Assembly (NCBI RefSeq): GCF_014725735.1
Contig: NZ_CP061368.1
Coordinates: forward strand, 3,177,225-3,241,224
Reading direction: 5' to 3'
DNA: 64,000 nt
From: Wenzhouxiangella sp. AB-CW3
Lineage (GTDB): Bacteria; Pseudomonadota; Gammaproteobacteria; Xanthomonadales; Wenzhouxiangellaceae
Part shown: positions 1 to 9,586 of the stretch, in pieces
Position numbering within the stretch: the stretch's first letter is position 1
Layout of the letters: each line of letters begins with the position of its first letter
Notes under the pieces: generated by a model
Seen by the model: the letters and a program-made list of their open reading frames with translations, nothing else
What the model was told of the DNA's origin: nothing
The model's database searches: none
Position numbers and translations under genes: made by a program

Positions 1-392
1 ATGCCGAACACGTCGACTTCCTGGAAGGCATCGGTGCCCATCATCGGCGTGGCCACCTGGCCGGTAATCGCCACCACCGGGACTGAATCGAGCATGCTGT
101 TGGCCAGCCCGGTGACCAGGTTGGTGGCACCCGGACCGGAGGTGGCCATGCACACGCCGGCACGGCGCGTGACGCGGGCATAGCCGTCGGCGGCCAGCGC
201 CGCGCCCTGCTCGTGGCGGGTGAGAATGTGACGGATGCCGGAGTCCGGCAGCGCATCGTAGATGGGCATGATGGCGCCGCCGGGGTAACCGAACACGGTA
301 TCGACGCCCAGCTCGCGCAGGCAGCGCACCAAAAGCTTCGCGCCGCTGATGGTGCTTGTTTCCGGTTGTTCCTGGGCCATGGGCTGGTTCAC
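1..392 (-). CDS. ilvB: Acetolactate synthase large subunit, N-terminal part (cut by window edge)
   Basis: Only the first 130 codons are visible; the gene continues beyond position 1. Acetolactate synthase condenses two pyruvates (or pyruvate and 2-oxobutyrate) in the first common step of valine, leucine and isoleucine synthesis. The visible part is the thiamine-diphosphate pyrimidine domain: [15 protein letters not shown], then [18 protein letters not shown] with the cofactor-activating glutamate at about residue 61, then [15 protein letters not shown] and [17 protein letters not shown] chose the GTG at 392 because GGAGGA (406-401) lies 8 nt upstream; the ATG at 380 would be 20 nt away. It lies 22 nt downstream of ilvC and should be its operon partner. 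The isozyme (IlvB, IlvG or IlvI) cannot be decided from the N-terminus alone. Confidence 0.93.
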   Translation of the reverse strand, partial: MNQPMAQEQPETSTISGAKLLVRCLRELGVDTVFGYPGGAIMPIYDALPDSGIRHILTRHEQGAALAADGYARVTRRAGVCMATSGPGATNLVTGLANSMLDSVPVVAITGQVATPMMGTDAFQEVDVFG

Positions 393-414
393 TGGACGGT
401 TCCTCCTCGAGAGC

Positions 415-1431
415 TCAGGCGGCCTGTTCGCGGGACTTGTCGGCCCCGGCCTGCAGCCAGCTCATGCGCGCGCGCAGGGCCTTGCCGACCTGCTCGATCT
501 CGTGGCCGGTACGGGCCTTGATCAGTGCGCGGTGGCGCGGCAGGCCGGCCTGGTTTTCCAGGATCCAGTCGCGGGCGAACTCGCCGGTGCGGATTTCGCC
601 GAGCACTTCGCGCATGCGCTCGCGCGTGGACTCGTCGATGATGCGCGGGCCGCGGGTGAGATCACCAAATGCAGCCGTGTCGGAGACAAACTCGTACATC
701 TTGGCCATGCCGCCTTCGTGCAGCAGGTCGACGATGAGCTTGAGCTCGTGCAGGCACTCGAAGTAGGCCACCTCGGGCTGGTAGCCGGCCTCGACCAGGG
801 TTTCGAAGCCCTGGATGACCAGCTCGGCGGTGCCGCCGCACAACACCACCTGCTCGCCGAACAGGTCGGTTTCGGTTTCTTCCTGGAAGCTGGTGTCGAT
901 GACGCCGCCGCGCGTACCGCCGATGCCGTGGGCATAGGACAGCGCCCGGGCATGGGCCTGGCCGGAGGCATCCTGCTCGACGGCGCGCAGGCAGGGCACG
1001 CCGCGGCCTTCCTGGTACTGGCGCCGAACCAGATCGCCCGGCCCCTTGGGTGCGACCATGATGACGTCGATGTCGGCGCGCGGGCGGATGCAGCCGAAGT
1101 GGATGTTGAAACCGTGGGCGAACAGCAGGGCCGAACCGGGCCGGATACGCGCTTGGACCTGCTGGTAGATTTCGGGCTGGGCCATGTCGGGTGCGAGCAT
1201 GGCGATCAACCCGGCCCGGGCGGCAGCCTCGGCCGGTTCGGCGACCTCGAATCCGTCGTCGCCGGCGCGTTTCCAACTTACACCGTCGCGGCGGGCGCCG
1301 ATGATGACCTTGAAGCCGGACTCGGCGAGGTTGTTGGCATGGGCGCGACCCTGGCTGCCGTAGCCGATGACGGCAATGGTGGTCTCGGCCAGGGCGTTGT
1401 TGTGGTGGTCGGCTTCGGTCCAGATCTTCAT
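415..1431 (-). CDS. ilvC: Ketol-acid reductoisomerase (NADP+), class I
   Basis: Converts acetolactate or acetohydroxybutyrate to the dihydroxy acids by Mg2+-dependent alkyl migration and NADPH reduction, the second step of branched-chain amino acid synthesis; cytosolic. The 338-residue length is that of the short class I enzymes. The Rossmann motif [10 protein letters not shown] is at about residues 23-32, and MVAPKGPG and the metal-binding stretch [16 protein letters not shown] follow in the expected order. Its ATG overlaps the TGA of ilvD (ATGA at 1431-1428), and AAAGGAG lies 9 nt upstream inside ilvD. Tight coupling with ilvD upstream and acetolactate synthase downstream indicates one transcript under the ilv attenuator. 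Confidence 0.97.
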   Translation of the reverse strand: MKIWTEADHHNNALAETTIAVIGYGSQGRAHANNLAESGFKVIIGARRDGVSWKRAGDDGFEVAEPAEAAARAGLIAMLAPDMAQPEIYQQVQARIRPGSALLFAHGFNIHFGCIRPRADIDVIMVAPKGPGDLVRRQYQEGRGVPCLRAVEQDASGQAHARALSYAHGIGGTRGGVIDTSFQEETETDLFGEQVVLCGGTAELVIQGFETLVEAGYQPEVAYFECLHELKLIVDLLHEGGMAKMYEFVSDTAAFGDLTRGPRIIDESTRERMREVLGEIRTGEFARDWILENQAGLPRHRALIKARTGHEIEQVGKALRARMSWLQAGADKSREQAA

Positions 1432-3155
1432 GCGGTTGTGCTCCTTTCAGGTTGGGGATTGCGATGGGAATGGCGTTCGGGTTGCCGATAAGGGGTCGGC
1501 GTGGAAAACGGGAAAGCGGTCACCGCACCGGTCGAGGCGCTGGAGACCTGGGCGATGTAGCGGGCATAGGCGCCCTGGGTCACGGCCGGTGCGGGCGGCT
1601 GCCATTGAGCGCGGCGCGATTCGATACCGGCATCGGTGTCCAGGCGCTGGCCGTCGACGTCGATGCGCACTTCATCGCCATCGGCCAGCAGCGCCAGCGG
1701 ACCGCCATCGGCGGCTTCCGGGCAGACATGGCCGATCATGAATCCGTAGGTGGCACCGCTGAAGCGCCCGTCGGTGACCAGGGCCACCGAGTCGCTTAAA
1801 CCCTGCCCAACCAGCGCGGCGGTCACGGCCAGCATCTCGCGCATGCCGGGGCCGCCTTTCGGGCCCTCGTAGCGGATCACGACGACGTTGCCGGGCTGGA
1901 TCTCGCCGGCCTGTACGGCGGCAAATGCGGCATCCTCGCCGTCGAACACCCGCGCCGGGCCCACGTGTTCCAGGCGGCCATGACCGGCCAGCTTGATCAC
2001 GCAGCCTTCGGGGGCGAGATTGCCGTAGAGCACGCCGAAGCCGCCGCGCGGCTTGAACGGATCGTCGGCCGGACGCACCACCTGCTGACCGTCGGCCGGG
2101 CGGGCATCGGCAGTTTCGGCGAACAGGGTCTGGCCGGTGCAGGTGGGCGCATCGTTCACCATCCCGGCCCGGCTCAGTTCGCGAATCACCAGGGCCGTGC
2201 CGCCGGCGGTGAACAGGTCCGGGGCCATGAATCGTCCGCCGGGTTTCAGGTCGGTGATCACCGGCGTGTTGCGCGCAATCTGGTCGAACTCGTCGAGCTC
2301 GAAGACCTGGCCGGCCTCGCGGGCGATGGCCAGCAGGTGCAGGATGGCGTTGGTCGACCCGGCCGTGGCGGTGACCACGGTGGCGGCATTGCGGATGGAC
2401 TCGGTGGTGATCAAATCGCGCGCGCTGTGCTCGCGATGGAACATGGCCATGACCTGTTCGCCACAGCGCCGGGCCTGTTCGGCCTTGTCGGGATGCACCG
2501 CCGGCACGTCGTTGGCACCCATGGGCGAGAGCCCCAGCACGGTCAGCGCCTGGGCCATGGTGTTGGCGGTGAACTGGCCGCCGCAGGCACCGGCGCCCGG
2601 GCAGGCCGAGTTCTCGACCTCTTCCAGTTCGTTCTCGTCGATGCGCCCGGCCGCGCAGGCGCCGACGGCTTCGAACACATCCTGGATGGTGATGGCCAGT
2701 TCGTGATGGCGCCCGGGCATGATGGAGCCGCCGTAGAGCACCAGGCCGGGACGATCCAGGCGCGCCAGCGCCATGGCCGCGGCCGGCAGGGTCTTGTCGC
2801 AGCCGGCCAGCACGACCACGGCATCCAGGCAATGGCCGCGCACGGCCAGTTCGATGGAATCGGCAATGGTCTCGCGCGACATCAGCGAGGCTTGCATGCC
2901 CTCGCTGCCCATGGCGATGCCGTCGGTCACCAGGATGGTGTTGAACTCGATGGGCGTGCCGCCGGCGGCGCGAATCCCGGCCTTGAGCGGCTCGGCCAGC
3001 TCGCGCAGATGCAGGTTGCAGGGCGTGACCTCGCTCCAGGTATTGACCACGGCCACCATGGGACGCGCGATGTCTTCGTCGTTGAGGCCGGTGGCCTTGA
3101 GCATGGCCCGGGCCGGTGCCCGGTGTTGCCCTTTCTTGATCTTGTCGCTTTGCAT
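1428..3155 (-). CDS. ilvD: Dihydroxy-acid dehydratase
   Basis: Iron-sulfur enzyme that dehydrates dihydroxy acids to 2-oxoisovalerate and 2-oxo-3-methylvalerate, the third step of valine/isoleucine synthesis. Three cluster cysteines are visible: C46 (VTPCNLHL), C119 (AGCDKTLP) and C191 (CPGAGACGG, second Cys of the motif). The late motif [12 protein letters not shown] and the C-terminal [15 protein letters not shown] are intact. At 575 residues it is slightly longer than many family members. The extra length is a proline- and arginine-rich tail of about 30 residues ([14 protein letters not shown]), which also carries the ilvC ribosome-binding site. It is the first enzyme gene after the leader/attenuator. 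Its own ribosome-binding site is weak (CGAAG). Confidence 0.97.
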   Translation of the reverse strand: MQSDKIKKGQHRAPARAMLKATGLNDEDIARPMVAVVNTWSEVTPCNLHLRELAEPLKAGIRAAGGTPIEFNTILVTDGIAMGSEGMQASLMSRETIADSIELAVRGHCLDAVVVLAGCDKTLPAAAMALARLDRPGLVLYGGSIMPGRHHELAITIQDVFEAVGACAAGRIDENELEEVENSACPGAGACGGQFTANTMAQALTVLGLSPMGANDVPAVHPDKAEQARRCGEQVMAMFHREHSARDLITTESIRNAATVVTATAGSTNAILHLLAIAREAGQVFELDEFDQIARNTPVITDLKPGGRFMAPDLFTAGGTALVIRELSRAGMVNDAPTCTGQTLFAETADARPADGQQVVRPADDPFKPRGGFGVLYGNLAPEGCVIKLAGHGRLEHVGPARVFDGEDAAFAAVQAGEIQPGNVVVIRYEGPKGGPGMREMLAVTAALVGQGLSDSVALVTDGRFSGATYGFMIGHVCPEAADGGPLALLADGDEVRIDVDGQRLDTDAGIESRRAQWQPPAPAVTQGAYARYIAQVSSASTGAVTAFPFSTPTPYRQPERHSHRNPQPERSTTA

Positions 3156-3193
3156 TGTTTCTTCGTTGATCCGTTTGTCGAGCCCAAAAACGA

Positions 3194-3226
3194 AGAAACC
3201 CCGCTCCTTTCGGTAGCGGGGTTTCT
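3194..3226 (-). terminator. ilv attenuator: rho-independent terminator with competing antiterminator
   Basis: Read on the minus strand, a perfect 12-bp stem (AGAAACCCCGCT at 3226-3215 with AGCGGGGTTTCT at 3205-3194) and a 9-nt loop are followed by TCGTTTTT, as in an intrinsic terminator. It lies between the leader peptide stop and ilvD. The left arm overlaps CCCGCTACC (3220-3212), which is exactly complementary to GGTAGCGGG at 3272-3264 near the end of the leader peptide. Pairing of those two would prevent the terminator from forming. A ribosome stalled on the branched-chain codons leaves 3272-3264 free; a ribosome reaching the stop covers it. This is the classical transcription-attenuation layout. 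Confidence 0.9.
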
Positions 3227-3254
3227 GAAGGTCTGTTGGCTGTTGGTGCTTGCG

Positions 3255-3413
3255 CTAGACGTACCCGCTACCTGTCCCGGTAAGTACGAGAATGGAAATA
3301 ATAAGTACGAGTACGAGCGCGACGGCCTGCTGGCGGGAAGCAGCCAGAATCACGCCTTCAGCGCCGTTGCGGGCGCGGAAAGTCGAAGGCGAATTGAAGG
3401 TCTGGCCGTTCAT
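3255..3413 (-). CDS. ilvL: ilv operon leader peptide (52 aa)
   Basis: A short open frame of 52 codons that ends 29 nt before the attenuator stem. Its second half contains the run VALVLVLIISILVL: 12 of 14 residues are valine, leucine or isoleucine, the amino acids made by the operon. After the run come TGTGSGYV and a TAG stop. This is the expected composition of an ilv leader peptide whose translation senses charged tRNA-Val, tRNA-Leu and tRNA-Ile. The ATG at 3413 has no Shine-Dalgarno and lies 8 nt after a possible -10 box, so the message may be leaderless. An internal GTG at residue 21 would give 32 residues, the length of the E. coli leader, but it too lacks a good ribosome-binding site. 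Confidence 0.85.
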   Translation of the reverse strand: MNGQTFNSPSTFRARNGAEGVILAASRQQAVALVLVLIISILVLTGTGSGYV

Positions 3414-3421
3414 TGGTTTTT

Positions 3422-3451
3422 AGCATGCGCGCATTTTCAAACCAATGTCAA
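3422..3451 (-). promoter_or_regulatory. Putative sigma-70 promoter of the ilv operon
   Basis: On the minus strand a perfect -35 hexamer TTGACA (3451-3446) is followed after 18 nt by CATGCT (3427-3422), a 3-of-6 match to the -10 consensus. Transcription would start within a few bases of the leader peptide ATG at 3413. The -35 is convincing; the -10 is weak. Confidence 0.5.
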
Positions 3452-3521
3452 CCCCCAAATTCAAAAAAGAATCCTTGGACAGGCTGCCGCTTGCTTCTCA
3501 GGTTTTGAGAATCGGCTTGGG

Positions 3522-3527
3522 CATAAT
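3522..3527 (+). promoter_or_regulatory. Possible -10 box for the repair gene pair
   Basis: CATAAT (5 of 6 to the -10 consensus) ends 6 nt before the ATG at 3534, so the transcript would start at or next to the ATG and be leaderless. No clear -35 is seen at 16-18 nt upstream. This fits the lack of a Shine-Dalgarno before 3534. Confidence 0.35.
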
Positions 3528-3533
3528 GGGCAC

Positions 3534-6152
3534 ATGATTGATGAGGGCTCCCTGATTCTGACGCCGACGGCCCGACTGGCCCGGTCGGTGTTGCGGCAAG
3601 TCGCCGCCACGAACATCGAGCACAACCGGGTCAGTTGGCGGCAACCCGAGGTGTTGTCGTTTCCGGCCTGGCTGTCGCGCTTGCGCGAGCAGTGGTTTCT
3701 TGACGGCGACGATGACTGCATACCGGTCAGTGCTTCGCAGGCACTGGTGCTCTGGCGTTCGGTGATCGACAAGGACATCTTTATCGGCGAGCCCCGGGTG
3801 GCCGAACTGGCCCAGGCGGCCTGGCGACTGATTCATGAACACCGGCTGCCGCACCCCGGCGACTGGGAATCCATTTGGCTATCGGAGGACCAACGCCGCT
3901 TTCGCGACTGGGTCGGGCGCTTCGAGTCTCTTTGCCGGGAACGCGGGCTGGTCGATGACTGGAGCCTGGCCGCACGCCTGCCGGAGTTGATCCGCGAGGG
4001 CCGGCTGGACGTTCCGAAACAACTGCTGCTGCGCGGTTTCGATTTGCCCATGAATGCCCTGCAGGCCGCCATCATCAAGGCCGCAGAAGCGGCCGGCAGT
4101 GAGGTTGGCAAGGACGAGGCAGACGACCGGCCAGCCGCACGGCCGGAGCTTCTGGAGTTTGACTTGCCGGATGCTGAACTATGCGCCGCCGCGCGCTGGG
4201 CGCGCAAGCAACTGGAGCACGATCCCGACGCCCGCATCGGCATCGTCGTGCCGGACCTGCGGCAGCGGCTGCTGCAGGTGGAGCGTCAGTTCCAGCGGGT
4301 TTTCGATCCTCCGGGTTTTGCGCTGCATGCCGCCAGCTCGCGGGCCTGGCATGTATCACTAGGCCACGCGCTGTCGGACTGGCCGCTGGTTGATGATGCA
4401 TTGAGCCTGCTGGCACTCAAGCCCTGGCGCATCAGCCAGCCTGAAGCCGGGCGGCTGTTGCGCTCGCCATTTCTCGATGGCTGGAACAGAGAGGCGCGCG
4501 CTCGCGATGCGGTGCGCGCGCTGCTGGCCCAGCGCTCGCCCTACGCGATCACGGCCGGCGAGCTGATGCATCAGGCCAGCAAGGGCCAGGCGGTCGTACT
4601 GGGACGCAAGCTGGTGGACTGGCAGAACCAGCGACGCGCACAGCCCGATCGCGCCTGGCCATCGAACTGGGCCCGACACTTTCAACTGGAACTCAGCGCG
4701 CTGGGGTTTGGCCATGGCCGAGCGCTGAACAGCCGCGAATACCAGACCCTGCAACGCTGGCACGATTTGCTCGAGGAGTTCAGCGCCCTGGATCTCGTGC
4801 ATGAACAACCTCTGACCCGGGCACAGGCCCGGCAGGCACTGGCCGACCGTGCCGGCTCGGTGGTGTTTCGCGAGCGCAACCCCGGTGCCGCGATTGAAGT
4901 GCTGGGCGTGGAAGAAGCACTGGGCGAGCGCTTCGATGCGGTCTGGATCAGCACACTGGACAGCGAGCACTGGCCCGGCCGCGTGCGCCGCGACCCGTTG
5001 ATTCCGGCCCGGCTGCAGGCCGGGCTGCCGGGAGGCAGCAGCGAGGCCAGCCTGATTCGTGCCCGCCAGGAACTCGATGGACTATGCCGTACGGCACCCG
5101 AGGTGATGGGCAGCCATGCCCGCGGGGAAGCGGATGAACCCTTGCAGCGCACGGCCCTGATCGATGGGACGGCGGGTGAAATGATCGACGTCTCCGATCC
5201 CGTCGAGCCGGTGGCACTGGAACAGATCGAAGACGACAGCCAGGCCCCGCCGCTGGAACAGGACCAAAGCGGCGGCGGCACGGCCCTGCTTCAGCACCAG
5301 TCCGACTGTCCGTTCAAGGGTTTTGCCGTGTGGCGGCTGGGCGCCGAGGATACCCGGCCACCACGGCCGGGGCTGGATGCCCGCGCCCGCGGCAGCCTGT
5401 TGCACAACGCGCTGGAACGCTTCTGGAAAGACATTCCCGACCAGGCCACCCTGCTGGCCCTGAACCCGAAAAGTCTGGAGACCCGCATCGATCAAGCGGC
5501 CGAAGCGGCCATGGACGACTGGCAGCAGCGCGATCGGCTGACCCTGGGACAACGGGGCCGCAAACTGGAGCTGGATTGCCTGAAACGCGCCCTGACGCGC
5601 TGGCTGGAGCTGGAGAAGACGCGCGGGCCGTTTTCGATCAAGCGCCTGGAAGCGCCCATCGACATGCAGTTCGGCCGACTTCACTTGAGCGGAAAAATCG
5701 ACCGCATCGACGAGATCGAAGGCGGCGGGGAACTGCTGATCGACTACAAGACCGGCAACGCGGCTCGCAATGGCTGGGCGCCGGACGCGCGGCTGGCCGA
5801 CGTGCAGATGCCCGCCTATGCCATCAGTCTGCGCCCCAGGCCGGTGGCCCTGGCCTTTGCCCGGCTCAAGCCCGAATCTATGGCATTCGAAGGGCTGGCC
5901 GAGGTGAACCCGGAAGTCCACGGGATCGATGTCATCGGGCAGATCACGCGCAAGCCATTCAAGGAAACCGAGTCCTGGCAGGACCTGTTGAGGGACTGGG
6001 AAGCGGAACTCGAGGCACTGGCCGCGGAGTTTGTCGAGGGCCGGGCCGCGGTCGACCCGCGCCACCATGATGTCTGCAAATACTGCCATCTGCAGCCAAT
6101 GTGTCGCATACATGAGCGAAAAGACCGCCTGACCGGAGAAGACGATGAGTGA
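3534..6152 (+). CDS. AddB-like PD-(D/E)XK nuclease, probable DNA repair protein
   Basis: 872-residue protein of the AddB/RexB-like group found next to UvrD-type helicases (the 'probable DNA repair protein' family of Xanthomonas and Pseudomonas). The N-terminal half resembles an inactive helicase; I see no intact Walker A in LTPTARLARSVLRQ. The C-terminal nuclease has GKIDRID (D723) and LLIDYKTG (D737, K739). A cysteine at 592 (SDCPFKGFA) and C848, C851, C857 near the C-terminus match the spacing of the AddB iron-sulfur cluster that clamps the nuclease domain. The frame is open upstream to 1965, but that part is antisense to ilvD, so the start is placed at 3534. It overlaps the helicase gene by 8 nt. 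The pair probably processes double-strand DNA ends. Confidence 0.85.
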   Translation: MIDEGSLILTPTARLARSVLRQVAATNIEHNRVSWRQPEVLSFPAWLSRLREQWFLDGDDDCIPVSASQALVLWRSVIDKDIFIGEPRVAELAQAAWRLIHEHRLPHPGDWESIWLSEDQRRFRDWVGRFESLCRERGLVDDWSLAARLPELIREGRLDVPKQLLLRGFDLPMNALQAAIIKAAEAAGSEVGKDEADDRPAARPELLEFDLPDAELCAAARWARKQLEHDPDARIGIVVPDLRQRLLQVERQFQRVFDPPGFALHAASSRAWHVSLGHALSDWPLVDDALSLLALKPWRISQPEAGRLLRSPFLDGWNREARARDAVRALLAQRSPYAITAGELMHQASKGQAVVLGRKLVDWQNQRRAQPDRAWPSNWARHFQLELSALGFGHGRALNSREYQTLQRWHDLLEEFSALDLVHEQPLTRAQARQALADRAGSVVFRERNPGAAIEVLGVEEALGERFDAVWISTLDSEHWPGRVRRDPLIPARLQAGLPGGSSEASLIRARQELDGLCRTAPEVMGSHARGEADEPLQRTALIDGTAGEMIDVSDPVEPVALEQIEDDSQAPPLEQDQSGGGTALLQHQSDCPFKGFAVWRLGAEDTRPPRPGLDARARGSLLHNALERFWKDIPDQATLLALNPKSLETRIDQAAEAAMDDWQQRDRLTLGQRGRKLELDCLKRALTRWLELEKTRGPFSIKRLEAPIDMQFGRLHLSGKIDRIDEIEGGGELLIDYKTGNAARNGWAPDARLADVQMPAYAISLRPRPVALAFARLKPESMAFEGLAEVNPEVHGIDVIGQITRKPFKETESWQDLLRDWEAELEALAAEFVEGRAAVDPRHHDVCKYCHLQPMCRIHERKDRLTGEDDE

Positions 6153-9100
6153 CCTGGAGCAGCGCCAACGCGCCGTCGACCCGAGCCGCTCGGTGATCGT
6201 GCAGGCACCGGCCGGGTCGGGCAAGACCACCCTGCTGGTCGAACGCTACCTGGGTCTGCTGGCCGTGGTCGACGCACCGGAAGAGATTCTGGCCATCACC
6301 TTTACCCGCAAGGCGGCCGCCGAGATGCGCGCGCGTATCCTCAAGTATCTGGACCCGGATTTCCACAGCGACAAACCGCACGAGCAGGCGGCGCTGGCCA
6401 AGGCGCGGGCGGTGCAGGATCGGGTCACGGACTGGGGCCTGCGCGAAAACCCGCAGCGCATGCTGATCCGCACCATCGACAGTTTCAACCATTACCTGGC
6501 CCGAACCATGCCGGTGGCCAGCCAGCTCGGTCCGGTGCCCGCGCCGGTGGAATACAACCAGAAGCTCTACCGCGAGGCCGCCCGGCGCGTGCTGGGCGCC
6601 GTGGACGCCAATGACCCGATTGCCGATGACCTGGAACAGTTGCTGCGCTGGCGCGACCACCGCACCCAGGATATCGAGAACCTGCTGGTCGGCCTGCTGG
6701 GCAGCCGCGACCAGTGGCTGCGCGCACTGGGCATTCACGGAACACCCGACCGCCAGGCGCTGGAAGACATTCTTCACCAGCGCGTGGTCAGCGGCCTGGA
6801 CCAGGCGGCCGCGGCGCTGAACGATGCCCTGACCAAGGCTTGCATTTCAGCCGAGAACATATTGCGGTTGCTGCGCTTCGCGGCCGATACGCTTCACGGT
6901 GAAGGGCGGTCGTCGCCCATCGTGGCCTGCTCGGACATCACCGCCCTGCCCGGCGCCGACCCGGCCGACCTGCCGTACTGGCGCGGTCTGGCCAGGATGC
7001 TGCTCACCAAGGAAGGGAAGTTTCTCAAGCAGATCACCATCAAACAGGGCTTTCCACCCAAGACCCCGGAGAAAGAACAGCTCAGCGATGTTCTTGCAGC
7101 CATTGGCGATGACGAGAACCTGGCGGACCTGATTCACCAGGCCGCCCACATGCCCGAGCCGCGCTACCGCGATGATGAATGGAACACCCTGGCGGCACTG
7201 ATCCGCGTGCTCGAACGCAGCGCGGCGGAACTGGAACTGGTGTTCGCCGCCGCCGGCCAGTCGGACTTTACCGGGCTCAGCCGGGCCGCGCTGCGCGGAC
7301 TGGGCGACGAGGACAGCGGCTATACCGATCTGGCCCTGTACCTGGACCGCCGCATTCAACACATCCTGGTCGATGAATACCAGGACACCAACTGGTCGCA
7401 GTTCGAACTGCTGACCCGACTGGTCGGTGGCTGGCAGGCCGATGAAGCGCGCAGCCTGTTTCTGGTGGGCGATCCCATGCAGTCGATCTATCGTTTTCGC
7501 GAAGCCGAGGTGGGCCTGTTCATTCGCACCCGCGAAGCGGGCATCGGTGACCAGTCAGTCGAGGACTGTCGCCTGGCCAGCAACTTTCGTTCGCGCGCCG
7601 AGATTGTCGACTGGGTCAATCGCAAGCTGGGGCCGGTGTTTCCGGCCACCGAAGATATCTCGGCCGGGGCCGTGGCCTATGCGCCCTCCGAACCGGGGCT
7701 GGGCAGTGGCGGGCAGGTCGAACTGCTGGCCCGGCCCGACCGGGCCAGCGAAGCCGAAGCGGTGGCCGAAACCATCGCCACCGCCCTGGCGGAGAACCAG
7801 CATCGGCCCGACTACAAGGCCGCGATTATTGTGCGGGCCCGCAGCCACCTGGCCGATATCCTGCCGGCACTGGCCCGGCACAACATTCCCTACCGGGCCG
7901 TCAAGCTCGATCCGCTGCAGACCCGGCCGGTGGTCCAGGATCTGCTGGCGCTGACCCGCGCCATTGTCCATCCCACCGATCGCGCCGCGGTTTATTCGGT
8001 ACTGCGCTCACCATTGTGTGGCGCCACCCTGGCCGACCTGACCACGCTGGCGACCAATGGACAGCACCCGCTGGATGCCGATGCCCTGGATGGGCTGACC
8101 GGCGAGTCGCGGGCTCGCGTGTTGCGGGTGGCCGAGGCGCTGGAAAATGCCCAGGACCACTGGCGGCGAAGACCGTTGCGCGAACTGGTCGAGGGCTGCT
8201 GGCACCGGCTGGGCGGCCCGCAGTGCAGTAGCGACCCGGAAGCCGCGCTGCGTGATGCCGGCGCTTACCTCGATGCCCTGGCCACGGCCGAACAGGAAGG
8301 TTTGCTGGACGACTGGAACGACTTCGAGGAGTTGCTGGACGGACTGTCGACCGAAGGCGATCCGCCAAGCGAATCGGTGCAGCTCGAAATCCTGACCATG
8401 CATGGCGCCAAGGGGCTGGAGTGGGACCTGGTGGTGCTGCCCGGGCTGGGCCACGGTACGCGCGGACAGGATCGCAGCCTGCTGAACTGGTTGCCGTTCA
8501 CGCCTGATGATGGCAGCGAGCAGGTACTGCTGGCACCGCTGCGCTCGGCCAATGAAGCAACCGACCCGCCTCTCAATGAACTGATTCGCCGCGAACAGAA
8601 GCTGCGCGACCGGTTCGAGCATCAGCGTCTTCTGTACGTGGCCGCGACCCGCGCCCGAGAACACCTGGTGCTGTCCACCGTACTCGACCCGGAACCGAAG
8701 AAGCAAAAACCGGCATCCGACAGCCTGCTGGCTGACCTCTGGCCCACCCTGGGCCAGGAATTCATCAACGCGCTGAACGAGGCACCCGAGCCGGACACGA
8801 CAGGTTCCAACAACGGGCGTCCCGATCAATCGTTGAAACACCCACCGGCCGGCTGGGCACCCGCAACCACTCCGGCGCTGGCCTTCACGCCACGACTGCC
8901 GCCGCGCGAGACCGATATCGAAATCGAGTTCAACTGGGCCGGCGTCCAGGCCCGGCGCACCGGCACCGTTCTGCACCGGCTGCTCGAACAGGTCGGGCGC
9001 ATCGGCATCGAATCATTCACCGACCAGCAGCGACAGCGACTGCTCGATCGCATCCCCGCCCTGCTGCAAACCATGGGAACCAGCCATGACGAAGTCGAAG

Positions 9101-9462
9101 ACCTTGCAGCCGTGGTGCGGAAGGCTTTTGAACAGACGCTGGACAGCGACAGCGGGCGCTGGATACTGAGCGAGACACACGATGATGCCGGCTGCGAACT
9201 CGCAGTCAGCGGCATGATCGATGGTCAACTGGTCAACGCCATCGTCGACCGCACCTTCGTCGACGACAAGGGCGTACGCTGGATCATCGACTACAAGTCC
9301 GGCTTCCACGAAGGCGGCAATCTCGAACACTTTCTGACCGAAGAGGCAAAGCGCTACCGCGACCAGCTTGATCTCTACCGCCGACTGTTCGAGGCCATGG
9401 AAGACCGCCCGGTACGTACCGCACTGTACCTGCCCAGACACCAGGCACTGCAGGAAGTCTGA
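6145..9462 (+). CDS. UvrD/AddA-like helicase-nuclease (RecB family)
   Basis: 1105-residue superfamily 1A DNA helicase fused to a C-terminal nuclease, partner of the preceding AddB-like protein. Helicase motifs are in order: Walker A APAGSGKTT (21-29), ITFTRKAAAEM, Walker B ILVDEYQDT (D410, E411), VGDPMQSIYRFREAE, LTMHGAKGLEWDLVVLPGL and LLYVAATRAREHL. The C-terminal WIIDYKSG (D1049, K1051) followed by YRDQLDLYRRLFE and LYLPR is the RecB-type PD-(D/E)XK nuclease. With both subunits carrying nuclease motifs and only this one a functional ATPase, the architecture is that of AddAB rather than RecBCD; no RecC or RecD is present here. The role in end resection is inferred. Confidence 0.9.
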   Translation: MSDLEQRQRAVDPSRSVIVQAPAGSGKTTLLVERYLGLLAVVDAPEEILAITFTRKAAAEMRARILKYLDPDFHSDKPHEQAALAKARAVQDRVTDWGLRENPQRMLIRTIDSFNHYLARTMPVASQLGPVPAPVEYNQKLYREAARRVLGAVDANDPIADDLEQLLRWRDHRTQDIENLLVGLLGSRDQWLRALGIHGTPDRQALEDILHQRVVSGLDQAAAALNDALTKACISAENILRLLRFAADTLHGEGRSSPIVACSDITALPGADPADLPYWRGLARMLLTKEGKFLKQITIKQGFPPKTPEKEQLSDVLAAIGDDENLADLIHQAAHMPEPRYRDDEWNTLAALIRVLERSAAELELVFAAAGQSDFTGLSRAALRGLGDEDSGYTDLALYLDRRIQHILVDEYQDTNWSQFELLTRLVGGWQADEARSLFLVGDPMQSIYRFREAEVGLFIRTREAGIGDQSVEDCRLASNFRSRAEIVDWVNRKLGPVFPATEDISAGAVAYAPSEPGLGSGGQVELLARPDRASEAEAVAETIATALAENQHRPDYKAAIIVRARSHLADILPALARHNIPYRAVKLDPLQTRPVVQDLLALTRAIVHPTDRAAVYSVLRSPLCGATLADLTTLATNGQHPLDADALDGLTGESRARVLRVAEALENAQDHWRRRPLRELVEGCWHRLGGPQCSSDPEAALRDAGAYLDALATAEQEGLLDDWNDFEELLDGLSTEGDPPSESVQLEILTMHGAKGLEWDLVVLPGLGHGTRGQDRSLLNWLPFTPDDGSEQVLLAPLRSANEATDPPLNELIRREQKLRDRFEHQRLLYVAATRAREHLVLSTVLDPEPKKQKPASDSLLADLWPTLGQEFINALNEAPEPDTTGSNNGRPDQSLKHPPAGWAPATTPALAFTPRLPPRETDIEIEFNWAGVQARRTGTVLHRLLEQVGRIGIESFTDQQRQRLLDRIPALLQTMGTSHDEVEDLAAVVRKAFEQTLDSDSGRWILSETHDDAGCELAVSGMIDGQLVNAIVDRTFVDDKGVRWIIDYKSGFHEGGNLEHFLTEEAKRYRDQLDLYRRLFEAMEDRPVRTALYLPRHQALQEV

Positions 9463-9586
9463 TCGTTTCGACGGGCACCTCGAAAGATCAAACCGGGCAT
9501 GATGCCAATGCAGGGGTGAGCCCGGCTCTTCACATCGGGGCGACTCCTGGGTTAATGTGGTCTTCGGGCTTCCGTCGGGTAATACC

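Noticed and set aside
349-1491. 380-codon plus-strand open frame
   Set aside because: Antisense to ilvC and the start of ilvB; composition is the mirror of those genes.
1965-3533. Long upstream extension of the AddB-like frame on the plus strand
   Set aside because: It is antisense to ilvD, whose catalytic motifs are all in the minus frame; the extension has no family resemblance. The start is set at 3534.
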